Source of the DNA: CANKJK01 sp040081715
GTDB lineage: Bacteria; Acidobacteriota; Vicinamibacteria; Vicinamibacterales; UBA2999
Assembly: GCA_040081715.1 (NCBI GenBank)
Contig: JBEBFY010000007.1
Location: 124,001 to 188,000 of the forward strand
Direction of reading: 5' to 3'
Length of the DNA stretch: 64,000 nucleotides
The notes beneath the pieces are model-generated. The model saw only the letters and a list, made by a program, of their open reading frames with translations. It did not search any database and was not told the origin of the DNA. Every line of letters starts with the position of its first letter. Within the stretch, counting starts at the first letter, position 1. The position numbers and the translations under genes were made by a program. This document shows, one piece after another, positions 51,380 through 59,956 of this stretch.

Positions 51380-52486
51380 TCAGTGGCGCTGAAATGCGCG
51401 ACGCTGTTCCGCGGCTGCCTGCTCCAGCGCGGCGAGCACCGCGGTGGCGCAGGTAGTCCAGGCATAGCGCCCGACAACCTCCGGCGCAGCCGTGAGCACC
51501 GCTGCCCGGGTCGGCTCGTTGTAGAGGGCTCGCTCCAGGGCACCTGCGACGAGATTCGGTTCCGGGCGGGCCACATAGAGCGCCGCATCGCCGAACACCT
51601 CATGCGCGACCTCGGTGTCGAGCAGGACGGGGGGAACGCCGTGCACCAGCGCGTCGAGCGGCGGGATGCCGAAGCCTTCGTAGCTGGAAAGGTACGCGAA
51701 GGCGCGGGCCTCCGCGTACAGCCGGGTCAGCACGTCGTCGGTCACGTAGGCGTGCACGGTAATCCGGTTGGCCATGCCGGATGCCTGACGCACGGCTTCG
51801 ATGTCCACATGCGGATGCGTGCGGTTGTCGCCGACGATGGCGAGGCGCGCCGACGGGTGAGTGGCCGCCACCCGCGCGAAGCCTCGGACGAGCTCGGGCA
51901 CGTGACGACGGTTGAAGATCGAGCCGACCATCAGCACGGTCTCCTGACGGAGGCCCCCAGCGGTCTGCGCTGGCAGGCCGCTGGGGCCGGGCGCCGCCAC
52001 GCGGATGCGCTCCAGCGGCACGCCGAGGTGATCGTGGATCTCGCGCCGGGAGAACTCGGTGAGAGTCAGGACGGTAGCCGCCCGCCGGGCTGCGGCTCTG
52101 GTGAGCGTCCGGCGCCGGAGCCCCTCCCGCAGCCGGAACCACTCGGGGTGTGCCGCGAATGAGACGTCGTGAATCGATACGACCAGCGGCATGGATCCCG
52201 TCATTGGTCCGGAATACGCAGGTGCGAAGAGCACATCGGCACCCGCGGCCCTGGCGAGGCCCGGGAAGGCAATCTGCTCCCAGTACAGGCTGCCGCCGGC
52301 ACGCACGGCGACGCGCCACCCCTGGCGATCAAGCAGAGGCTGCTCGATGGCCTCGTTGCTGCACCAGATGATCTCGTGCCCGGCCGCGGCCGGCAGCGTC
52401 CGCCACACCCGGGCGATCTCGGCCAGATACCGGCCGACGCCGGTGGGCTGGCCGCCGAGTTCCCTGGCGTCGATGGCAATGCGCAT
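51380..52486 (-). CDS. glycosyltransferase family 4
   Basis: 368 residues from the ATG at 52486, whose first base is shared with the stop of the upstream gene (TAATG). MRIAIDARELGGQPTGVGRYL start, VLMVGSIFNRRHVPELV donor region and SSYEGFGIPPLDALVHGVPPVL, where the second acidic residue is Asp. Sugar specificity unknown. It is the third GT4 of the minus-strand arm. Confidence 0.9.
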   Translation of the reverse strand: MRIAIDARELGGQPTGVGRYLAEIARVWRTLPAAAGHEIIWCSNEAIEQPLLDRQGWRVAVRAGGSLYWEQIAFPGLARAAGADVLFAPAYSGPMTGSMPLVVSIHDVSFAAHPEWFRLREGLRRRTLTRAAARRAATVLTLTEFSRREIHDHLGVPLERIRVAAPGPSGLPAQTAGGLRQETVLMVGSIFNRRHVPELVRGFARVAATHPSARLAIVGDNRTHPHVDIEAVRQASGMANRITVHAYVTDDVLTRLYAEARAFAYLSSYEGFGIPPLDALVHGVPPVLLDTEVAHEVFGDAALYVARPEPNLVAGALERALYNEPTRAAVLTAAPEVVGRYAWTTCATAVLAALEQAAAEQRRAFQRH

Positions 52487-53616
52487 TACGTTCGCGCTGC
52501 CTCGCGGCGGCGCGCCACCGCGTACTCGTAGGCGGCGCGGAGCTCGCGGGCGGCGGCCTCCCACGAAAAGGTACGCGCCCGCGCAAGTCCCCGGCTGGCA
52601 TGCGCGGTGGCGACGGCCGTGTCGGTGGCCAGGCGCACGAGCGCGACGGAGAACGCCTCCACGTCGTCCACATCGACGGAAGTGCCGGCGTCACCGCTCA
52701 CTTCCCGCAGCGCCCCGCGGTTTGACGTCAGCACCGGGACGCCGGCCGACATCGCTTCCAGCACCGGCAGCCCGAACCCTTCGTCGAGCGAAGGCAGCAC
52801 GAGGAGGCGTGCCCCGCCGTACAGCGCCTCCCGGGCCGTGTCCGCCACGTAGCCCCGATAGTCCACGTGGCCAGCCAGGGGCGCACGCGACCACCGGGCC
52901 GCCCAGGCCTGCGCGCCTGGCGTCATGGCCCCCGCGATCACGAGCGGCGGGAGGGCCGGGTTCCTGGCAAGGGCGAGTTCGTAGGCGTCGAGCAGACTCC
53001 CCAGGTGCTTCCGCGGGTCGAGCGTGCCCACGAAGAGAATGTAGCCGCCCGGCGGCAGATTCGGCGCCTGACCCAGCCGCTGCCACACAGGGGCGCCGGG
53101 CCGGCACACGAAGATGCGCTCCCGAGGCACGCTGAAGGTCATTTGAATGAGGCTGGCCGTGTACTCGGAGATGGTCACCACGGCATCGGCGCGCCTGGCG
53201 TGCCGGGCGGCAAGCAGGGGGTAGTCACGGCGGATCTCCCGCACGCTGTGTTCGGGCCGCGAGAGGAAGTGCAGGTCCATGATGCTCACCACCTGGGCGG
53301 CGTGCGCGGCGGGAATCAGCAGCGGATGGAGCCCGTGGACCACGTCGGCCCGGCCGGTCAGCCATTCGATGGGCGGCCAGCCGCGACGATGCCAGAGCTG
53401 GTTCAGCAGCCGCACCGGGATCCGGTGGTCCGATGCCGTGGCGCCCATCGCGGCCGCGACGTCCCGCGGCAGCCGGTCCTTCCACGAACTGGAGAAGAGA
53501 ACCAGCGTGTCGCTCGAGGACTGCTGCCTGGCATACGCGTCGGCCAGATGGTGGACGTACTCGCCAACCCCCGTGCGCGCCCGCAGGGCCGGTCGATAGT
53601 CGACAACCACCCGCAC
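52486..53616 (-). CDS. glycosyltransferase family 4
   Basis: 376 residues from a GTG. RVVVDYRPALRARTGVGEYV start, FVGTLDPRKHLGSLLDAYEL donor region, and PSLDEGFGLPVLEAMSAGVPVL. It is the first gene of the minus-strand arm and is divergent from the UDP-glucose dehydrogenase gene across only 24 bases, which must hold both promoters or parts of them. The donor is unknown. Confidence 0.9.
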   Translation of the reverse strand: MRVVVDYRPALRARTGVGEYVHHLADAYARQQSSSDTLVLFSSSWKDRLPRDVAAAMGATASDHRIPVRLLNQLWHRRGWPPIEWLTGRADVVHGLHPLLIPAAHAAQVVSIMDLHFLSRPEHSVREIRRDYPLLAARHARRADAVVTISEYTASLIQMTFSVPRERIFVCRPGAPVWQRLGQAPNLPPGGYILFVGTLDPRKHLGSLLDAYELALARNPALPPLVIAGAMTPGAQAWAARWSRAPLAGHVDYRGYVADTAREALYGGARLLVLPSLDEGFGLPVLEAMSAGVPVLTSNRGALREVSGDAGTSVDVDDVEAFSVALVRLATDTAVATAHASRGLARARTFSWEAAARELRAAYEYAVARRREAART

Positions 53617-53640
53617 GGGCAGAGGGTACCATGTAGCCCG

Positions 53641-54936
53641 ATGAAGATCGCCATTGTTGGAACCGGATACGTCGGCCTGGTCGCGGGCGCCTGCTTCGCG
53701 GAGAGCGGCAACGAGGTGGTGTGTGTCGATAAGGACGCCGCCAAGCTACGGCTGCTGCGCGACGGACACATGCCTATTTATGAGCCCGGGCTCGAGGAGC
53801 TGGTCCGGAGAGGTGTGGCCGAGAAGCGCCTGACCTTCACCGCCGCGCTTCCCAAGGCGGTCCGCGACTCCGAGGTCATCTTCATCGCCGTGGGCACGCC
53901 GCAGGGCGAGGATGGGTCCGCTGACCTGCGGCACGTGCTGCAGGTGGCGGAGGAGATTGCCGCAGCCATGGACGGCTACAAGGTCGTGGTGGACAAAAGC
54001 ACGGTGCCGGTCGGGACGGCCGCGCGCGTGCGCGACGTCATCAGGAAGGGCACGGAGCATCCGGTCAGCGTCGTCAGCAATCCAGAGTTCCTGAAGCAGG
54101 GCGCCGCGGTGGAGGACTTCCTGAAGCCGGATCGGGTGGTCATCGGCGTGGAAGACGACCGGGCCCGCGACGTGATGCTTGAGCTGTATGCACCCTTCAC
54201 GCGCACGGGTGCCCCCATGCTGGTGATGGACTGCGCCAGCGCGGAGTTGTCCAAGTACGCCGCCAACGCCATGCTGGCCACCCGCATCTCGTTCATGAAC
54301 GAAGTGGCCAACGTGTGTGAGCGGGTGGGGGCCGACGTGGATCAGGTGCGCCGGGCCATGGGCACGGACCGCCGGATTGGCCAGGCGTTCCTCTTTCCGG
54401 GCATCGGGTACGGCGGCAGCTGCTTTCCCAAGGACGTCTCGGCCCTGGTCAGCTTCGCGGCGGACACGCAATACGACTTCCGCATCCTCCGGGCCGTGGA
54501 GGCGGTGAACGAGTCCCAGAAGATGGTCCTGTTCGAGAAGATGGCGGCCCATTTCGGCAACCTCAAGGGCAAGTCCGTCGCCGTCTGGGGCCTCGCCTTC
54601 AAGCCGCGCACCGACGACATGCGCGAGGCACCGGCTGTGCCACTGATCGAGGCGCTGCTCGCCTCGGGCGCCAAAGTGCGGGCCTTTGACCCCGAGGCGA
54701 TGGAGGTCGCCAGGACGATCTTCGGCACACGGATCACGCTGGCGAAGTCCCCCTACGACGCCGTCAAGGGCGCCGACGCGCTGGCGCTGGTCACGGAGTG
54801 GAGCGAGTTCCGGCAGCCGGACTTCGCCCGGATCCATACGCTCATGCGCACACCGGTCGTGTTTGACGGCCGCAACATCTTCACCCCCGAGCAGATGGGC
54901 GCGGCGGGTTTCACCTACTACGCGATCGGCCGATGA
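53641..54936 (+). CDS. ugd: UDP-glucose 6-dehydrogenase
   Basis: 431 residues. NAD-binding MKIAIVGTGYVGLVAGACFA, catalytic cysteine in GYGGSCFPKDVSAL, and the UDP-binding LAFKPRTDDMREAPA. It oxidises UDP-glucose to UDP-glucuronate, the substrate for the UDP-xylose synthase at 45871. The ATG at 53641 has no Shine-Dalgarno; a TACCAT hexamer eight bases upstream could give a near-leaderless message. The last four bases overlap galE. Confidence 0.96.
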   Translation: MKIAIVGTGYVGLVAGACFAESGNEVVCVDKDAAKLRLLRDGHMPIYEPGLEELVRRGVAEKRLTFTAALPKAVRDSEVIFIAVGTPQGEDGSADLRHVLQVAEEIAAAMDGYKVVVDKSTVPVGTAARVRDVIRKGTEHPVSVVSNPEFLKQGAAVEDFLKPDRVVIGVEDDRARDVMLELYAPFTRTGAPMLVMDCASAELSKYAANAMLATRISFMNEVANVCERVGADVDQVRRAMGTDRRIGQAFLFPGIGYGGSCFPKDVSALVSFAADTQYDFRILRAVEAVNESQKMVLFEKMAAHFGNLKGKSVAVWGLAFKPRTDDMREAPAVPLIEALLASGAKVRAFDPEAMEVARTIFGTRITLAKSPYDAVKGADALALVTEWSEFRQPDFARIHTLMRTPVVFDGRNIFTPEQMGAAGFTYYAIGR

Positions 54937-55937
54937 CCACCGTCCTGATCACCGGCGGAGCCGGCTACATCGGGAGTCATGCGGCGAAGGCCCTCCGTGC
55001 GGCGGGCTACCGCACCGTGCTCTACGACAACCTCTCGGCCGGGCACGCCGAGGCGGCCCTGGGCGCGCCGCTGGTCGTGGGTGATGTCGCGGATGTGGCT
55101 GCCGTCCGCCGGGCGATGCGCGAGCATGGCGTGGAGAGCGTCCTCCACTTTGCGGCGTGGCTCGCGGTCAGCGAGTCGGTGGCGAAGCCGCTCGAGTACT
55201 ACCGGAACAACGTGATCGGCACGCTCGGCCTGCTGGAAGCCATGGCCGCGGAAGGGTGCCAACGGCTGGTGTTCTCGTCCACCTGTGCGGTGTACGGAGA
55301 TCCGGTCACGACGCCGATCGACGAGACCCATCCGACCGCGCCCATTAACGCGTACGGCCAGACGAAGCTCGCCATCGAGCAGGCGCTGCCGCATGTGGAA
55401 CGCGCCAGCGGCATCCGGTCCGTCCGGCTGCGCTACTTCAACGCGGCGGGAGCGGACCCTGACGGTGATCTGGGCGAGGACCACTCCCCGGAGATTCACC
55501 TGATTCCCCGGGCGATCGAGGCTGCCACAGGGGGACGCCCGCTCCAGATCTTCGGCACCGACTATCCGACGCCGGACGGCACGTGTCTGCGCGACTACGT
55601 CCACGTGACGGACCTGGCGGACGCGCACGTGCGGGCGCTCCGCTACCTCGAGAATGGAGGAGCGTCGGACACCTGCAATCTGGGGACGGAGCGGCCGTCG
55701 TCGGTGCTGGACGTCATTGCCGCCGTCGAGCGGGTCACCGGCCTGACCGTGGCGCATCAGGTGGCGGAGCGGCGCCCCGGGGATCCGGCAGAGCTTCACG
55801 CGTCGGCGGCCCGCGCCCGCGCCGTGCTGGGCTGGCAACCACGGTTTCCCGCCTTGAACGACATCGTGGCCCACGCCTGGGCCTGGCACCAGGCGCACCC
55901 GCGCGGGTACTCCGGGGTCGTGCGGGAGTGGCGGTAG
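54933..55937 (+). CDS. galE: UDP-glucose 4-epimerase
   Basis: 334 residues. VLITGGAGYIGSHAAKALRA, FSSTCAVYGDP with catalytic serine region, and YGQTKLAIEQAL with the catalytic Tyr-x3-Lys. Interconverts UDP-glucose and UDP-galactose, and possibly the N-acetyl forms. ATG overlaps the ugd stop (ATGA). It supplies galactose for the polysaccharide. Confidence 0.94.
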   Translation: MTTVLITGGAGYIGSHAAKALRAAGYRTVLYDNLSAGHAEAALGAPLVVGDVADVAAVRRAMREHGVESVLHFAAWLAVSESVAKPLEYYRNNVIGTLGLLEAMAAEGCQRLVFSSTCAVYGDPVTTPIDETHPTAPINAYGQTKLAIEQALPHVERASGIRSVRLRYFNAAGADPDGDLGEDHSPEIHLIPRAIEAATGGRPLQIFGTDYPTPDGTCLRDYVHVTDLADAHVRALRYLENGGASDTCNLGTERPSSVLDVIAAVERVTGLTVAHQVAERRPGDPAELHASAARARAVLGWQPRFPALNDIVAHAWAWHQAHPRGYSGVVREWR

Positions 55938-55942
55938 TAGCG

Positions 55943-56647
55943 GTGTCCCGGACGCCTCTGGCCGACCCCCTCCTCTCGGTCGTGATGCCCGTGTTCAACG
56001 AAGTGGGCACGGTGGAAGAAGTGGTCCGCCGCGTGCTGCGGGTACCCATCCGCATCCAGCTCGTGGTGGTGGACGACGGGTCCACCGACGGTACGCGTCC
56101 GGTGCTGGAGGCGCTGCAGCGAGAACTCAGGTTTCACCTCCTGCTCCAGACGCGCAACCAGGGCAAGGGCGCGGCGCTCCGCCGGGGCTTCGCCGATGTG
56201 ACCGGTGACATCGTCGTGATTCAGGACGCCGACCTCGAGTACTCGCCCGAGGAGTATCCGCAGCTCATCGACCTGATCTGTCAGGGCCGCGCCGACGTGG
56301 TCTACGGGTCACGCTTCCTGGGCCGGCACCGGGCCTTCCTCTTCGCGCACTACCTGGGGAACCGCCTTCTGACGCTGGTGACCAACGTGCTCTACAACAC
56401 GATGCTCACCGACATGGAAACCTGTTACAAGGCCATGCGGGTGGAGGTGGTGCGGTCGATGACCCTCCGCTCGGACGGCTTCGGGATCGAGCCGGAGCTG
56501 ACCGCCAAGATCTTCAAGCGCGGGTATAAGGTGTTCGAGGTGCCGATCACGTACGACGGCCGCGGGTACGAGGACGGCAAGAAGATCGGCTGGCGCGACG
56601 GGCTGGTGGCCCTGTGGGTGCTGGTGCGGTACCGGTTCAGCGAGTGA
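55943..56647 (+). CDS. glycosyltransferase family 2, dolichyl-phosphate mannose synthase-like
   Basis: 234 residues from the GTG at 55943, five bases after galE; a GTG at 55928 would overlap galE by ten bases. LLSVVMPVFNEVGTVEEVVR, VVVDDGSTDGTRPVL, QGKGAALRRGFADVTGDIVV, IQDADLEYSPEEYPQL and YGSRFLGR are the GT2/DPM1-like motifs. It has no C-terminal membrane helices, so it resembles soluble DPM1-type enzymes that load a sugar onto a polyprenyl phosphate. The stop overlaps the ABC exporter start (GTGA). Confidence 0.92.
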   Translation: MSRTPLADPLLSVVMPVFNEVGTVEEVVRRVLRVPIRIQLVVVDDGSTDGTRPVLEALQRELRFHLLLQTRNQGKGAALRRGFADVTGDIVVIQDADLEYSPEEYPQLIDLICQGRADVVYGSRFLGRHRAFLFAHYLGNRLLTLVTNVLYNTMLTDMETCYKAMRVEVVRSMTLRSDGFGIEPELTAKIFKRGYKVFEVPITYDGRGYEDGKKIGWRDGLVALWVLVRYRFSE

Positions 56648-58410
56648 ATCCCTTCTTCCGGCTCACGGCGTTTGCCAGGCCCCATCGGGGGAGGCTCGTG
56701 GCGGCCTTCGCCGCCATGGTCGTCTATGCCGCCGGGTCGGCAGGCCTCGCGGCCCTTATCCAGCCGGTGTTCGACCAGGTCCTCACGACGCGGTCAGGTG
56801 TGGGGCTGGTCATCGCGGGCATCCTGGGCCTCTATGCGCTCAAGGGCGTAGGCGCGTACCTCTCAGCCAACCTCATGGCGGACGTGGGTCAGCGCGTCGT
56901 CCGCGACCTTCGGCAGTCGCTGTTCCGGAAGGTGCTGGATCAGTCGTCGGCCTTCTTCTCGCAGCGGGCGGTCGGCAGGCTTCTCTCCCGCATCATCAAC
57001 GACGTCACCCAGGTGCAGCAGGCGGTGTCCGAGACGCTCGGAGACCTCGCCCGGGAGTCGCTCGCGCTCATCGGCTACGTGGGCCTGCTCTTCTACTACG
57101 ACGCCCGGCTCGCCCTCGTCTCCCTCACCGTGGCACCGCTCGTCATCTACCCGCTGACGACACTGGGCCGCCGTGTGCGGAAGACGACCCGGCGCAGCCA
57201 GGAGGCCCTGGAGCAAATCACGCATGTCGGGGCGGAGGCCTTCGCCGGGCACCGGATCGTCAAGGCGTTCGGCGCCGAGGCGCGCGAGGCCGCCAAGTTC
57301 GACGCGGCCGCCGAGCACCTGTACCGCACGAACATGAAGGTCACCAGCATCCTCTCCGTGCTGCCGCCGCTGATGGAGTTCATCGGAGGACTGGCCTTTG
57401 CCGGCGTACTCTGGTACGGCAGCCAGGAGATCCAGGCGGGCCGTCTGACGACCGGCGGCTTCACCGCGTTCCTGGCCTCGCTTTTTCTGATGTACGGCCC
57501 GGCCAAGAAGCTGAGCCGCGTGAACGCCAACATCCAGCAGGCGCTGGCTGCGGCCGAGCGCATCTTCGAGACGCTGGATTTGACGAGCGACATCGTTGAC
57601 AGGCCGGAGGCCACGGCCCTGCTGCCGCTCGGCGGAACCATCGAGTTCGACGACGTGCACTTCCACTATGGAGAAGGAGCCGAGGCGGCCACGCTCGGCG
57701 GCATCAACCTGCGAGTGGAGGCCGGTACCATGCTCGCCATCGTGGGACGGAGTGGAGCGGGGAAGTCGACGCTGGTGAACCTGATCCCGCGTCTGTATGA
57801 CGTCACGTCCGGGGCGGTTCGCATCGACGGGCGCGACATCCGCGATGCCACGCTGCAGTCGCTGCGGGCGCAGATCGGCATCGTCACGCAGGAGACGGTG
57901 CTGTTTGACGATACGGTGGCCGCTAACATCGCCTACGGCCAGCCGGAGGCTTCACGGGAGGATGTGGAGGCGGCTGCTCGCGCCGCGCATGCGCACGAGT
58001 TCATCGTGAACCTGCCCGGTGGGTACGACACACGGATCGGCGAACGCGGCCAGCGCCTCTCAGGCGGGCAGCGGCAGCGCCTGGCGATTGCCCGCGCGCT
58101 GCTGAGGGATTCGCCCATCCTCATCCTGGACGAGGCGACCTCGGCTCTCGACACGGAGTCGGAGCGGCTGGTGCAGGAGGCGCTCGCCACGCTGATGGTG
58201 AACCGCACCTCGTTTGTGATCGCCCACCGGCTCTCCACTGTCCGGCGCGCGGATGCCATCGTGGTGCTGGAACAGGGACGGGTGGTGGAGACGGGCACCC
58301 ACGAGTCGCTGCTCGCGGCGGGTGGGCTCTATGCCCGGTTGTATGAACTGCAGTTGCGCGACGACGCGGCGGAGCCCGAGGCGGCCGAGACGCGCGGCGT
58401 GGAGGTCTGA
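56644..58410 (+). CDS. MsbA-like ABC exporter (permease-ATPase half-transporter)
   Basis: 588 residues from the GTG at 56644. About six membrane helices in the first 300 residues, then an ATPase domain with Walker A VGRSGAGKSTLVNLI, signature LSGGQRQRLAIARALL, Walker B ILILDEATSALD and the His switch IAHRLSTVRRADAI. It works as a homodimer. MsbA flips lipid A core; here the position after sugar-transfer genes also allows export of a lipid-linked glycan. It is the only exporter visible in the polysaccharide locus. Confidence 0.92.
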   Translation: MNPFFRLTAFARPHRGRLVAAFAAMVVYAAGSAGLAALIQPVFDQVLTTRSGVGLVIAGILGLYALKGVGAYLSANLMADVGQRVVRDLRQSLFRKVLDQSSAFFSQRAVGRLLSRIINDVTQVQQAVSETLGDLARESLALIGYVGLLFYYDARLALVSLTVAPLVIYPLTTLGRRVRKTTRRSQEALEQITHVGAEAFAGHRIVKAFGAEAREAAKFDAAAEHLYRTNMKVTSILSVLPPLMEFIGGLAFAGVLWYGSQEIQAGRLTTGGFTAFLASLFLMYGPAKKLSRVNANIQQALAAAERIFETLDLTSDIVDRPEATALLPLGGTIEFDDVHFHYGEGAEAATLGGINLRVEAGTMLAIVGRSGAGKSTLVNLIPRLYDVTSGAVRIDGRDIRDATLQSLRAQIGIVTQETVLFDDTVAANIAYGQPEASREDVEAAARAAHAHEFIVNLPGGYDTRIGERGQRLSGGQRQRLAIARALLRDSPILILDEATSALDTESERLVQEALATLMVNRTSFVIAHRLSTVRRADAIVVLEQGRVVETGTHESLLAAGGLYARLYELQLRDDAAEPEAAETRGVEV

Positions 58411-58415
58411 GCCCG

Positions 58416-59309
58416 ATGATGACATCGATGACCGGCTTTGCGTCGGTCACTGAAGAGCACGAACAGGCCACGGTCTCGGTGACCGTGCGGGCCGTGAACC
58501 ACCGGTTCCTCGACCTGCAGTTGCGCATGCCGCCCGCGTACGCCGATCTGGAAGGGCGGGTGCGGGCGCTGGTGCAGCAGCGGCTGGCGCGGGGCCGTGT
58601 CGAGCTCGTCGTGGGTGTGCAGTCACGGCAGCCCGAGGCGCCATCGGTGACGCTGGACGAGGGGCTGGTGGAGGCCATTGCCGGCGCCGTGGACCGGCTG
58701 CGTGCGAAAGGCGTGGTGTCCGGGGCATTGACCCCCGGCGACATCCTTCGCATGCCCCAGGTGCTGAAGGTAGAGGACACGCGGCCTGCCGTCGACACAA
58801 CGGCGGACGGGCAGGTGGCCGCGGTCGTGGAGGCCGCGCTCGCCCGGGCGCTGACCGCGCTTGAGGTGATGCGGCGGCGCGAGGGCGCGCACCTGCACGC
58901 GGACCTCGAGGCCCGGCGCGCCCTTCTCGGCGCGCTGATCGGCGAGCTGGCCGCGGCGGCTGAGGACGGGCGGGTGGCGCTCGAGGCGCGGCTCACCGAG
59001 CGGGTCCAGGCGCTCGGCGCGCAGGTACCCGTGGACCAGACCGCGGTGGCGCAGGAGATCGTGCGCGTGGCCCAGCGTTCGGACATCAGCGAGGAGCTGG
59101 CGCGGTTCCGTGGCCACCTGGCGCACTGGGTGACCCTCGTGGAGGCGCCGGAGCCGTGCGGCCGGAAGCTCGACTTCCTGCTGCAGGAGATGAACCGGGA
59201 GATCAACACCCTGGGTGCCAAGGCCGACGGGCTGGGCGTCTCCGAGCGCATCATCGCCGCCAAGGCCGAGTTGGAGCGAATGAAGGAACAGGTGCAGAAC
59301 GTTGAGTAG
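58416..59309 (+). CDS. yicC: YicC family endoribonuclease-like protein
   Basis: 297 residues. SMTGFASVTEEHEQATVSVT and AVNHRFLDLQLRMP at the start, and the DUF1732 end FLLQEMNREINTLGAKADG with SERIIAAKAELERMKEQVQN. E. coli YicC is implicated in RNA decay. It is conserved immediately ahead of gmk in many bacteria, as here. It starts five bases after the ABC exporter, so polysaccharide and housekeeping genes share the transcript. The stop overlaps the gmk TTG start. Confidence 0.93.
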   Translation: MMTSMTGFASVTEEHEQATVSVTVRAVNHRFLDLQLRMPPAYADLEGRVRALVQQRLARGRVELVVGVQSRQPEAPSVTLDEGLVEAIAGAVDRLRAKGVVSGALTPGDILRMPQVLKVEDTRPAVDTTADGQVAAVVEAALARALTALEVMRRREGAHLHADLEARRALLGALIGELAAAAEDGRVALEARLTERVQALGAQVPVDQTAVAQEIVRVAQRSDISEELARFRGHLAHWVTLVEAPEPCGRKLDFLLQEMNREINTLGAKADGLGVSERIIAAKAELERMKEQVQNVE

Positions 59310-59931
59310 CGCACCGGTCCGCGGCCAGCTCTTCATCGTGTCGGCGCCATCCGGCACCGGCAAGACCACGCTCATCGAGCGCCTCGTACGGGAACTGCCG
59401 CAACTGCGGATGTCGCGCTCCTACACCTCGCGGCAGGCACGCACCGGCGAGGCCGACGGCGTCGACTATAATTTCATCAGCCGGCAGGACTTCGACGCCC
59501 GCATCTTGGCGGGTCAGTTCCTGGAGTGGGCGGATGTCTTCGGTAACTGTTACGGCACCTCGCGAGAGGATACCGAGCGCGTGCTGGCCTCGGGAGACGA
59601 CCTGGTGCTGGTGATCGACGTGCAGGGCGCAAGGCAGGTGCGGGCCGCGGGCATGGCGACCACGACCGTCTTCGTGCTGCCCCCGTCGGCCGATATCCTG
59701 GAGCAGCGGCTGCGGGGTCGGAGCCGTGACAGCGAGGAACAGATCCGGCGCCGGCTCACTGTGGCGCGGGATGAAGTGAGCGACGTCGGCGCCTACGACT
59801 ACGTGGTCGTGAACGATGATCTCGAGGCTGCGGTGGCGCGCCTGAAGGCGGTGGTCGTCGCAGAGCGGGCGCGCACGGGCCGGATGCGGCCGATGGTGGA
59901 TCAGATCGTCCGGACGTTCGGACAACAGTAA
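59302..59931 (+). CDS. gmk: guanylate kinase
   Basis: 209 residues from a TTG overlapping the yicC stop. P-loop IVSAPSGTGKTTLIERLV, GMP-binding RSYTSRQARTGEADGVDY and LVIDVQGARQVRAAG, lid RGRSRDSEEQIRRRL. Phosphorylates GMP to GDP. The omega subunit gene rpoZ, which often follows gmk, is absent: only 25 bases separate gmk from coaBC. Confidence 0.96.
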   Translation: MSSAPVRGQLFIVSAPSGTGKTTLIERLVRELPQLRMSRSYTSRQARTGEADGVDYNFISRQDFDARILAGQFLEWADVFGNCYGTSREDTERVLASGDDLVLVIDVQGARQVRAAGMATTTVFVLPPSADILEQRLRGRSRDSEEQIRRRLTVARDEVSDVGAYDYVVVNDDLEAAVARLKAVVVAERARTGRMRPMVDQIVRTFGQQ

Positions 59932-59956
59932 TGGACAGAAAGGTTCAGGTGGTGGA

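Noticed and set aside
52867..53640. Long N-terminal extension of UDP-glucose dehydrogenase
   Set aside because: The extension is antisense to the GT4 gene; MKIAIVGTGYVGL at 53641 is the normal start of the enzyme.
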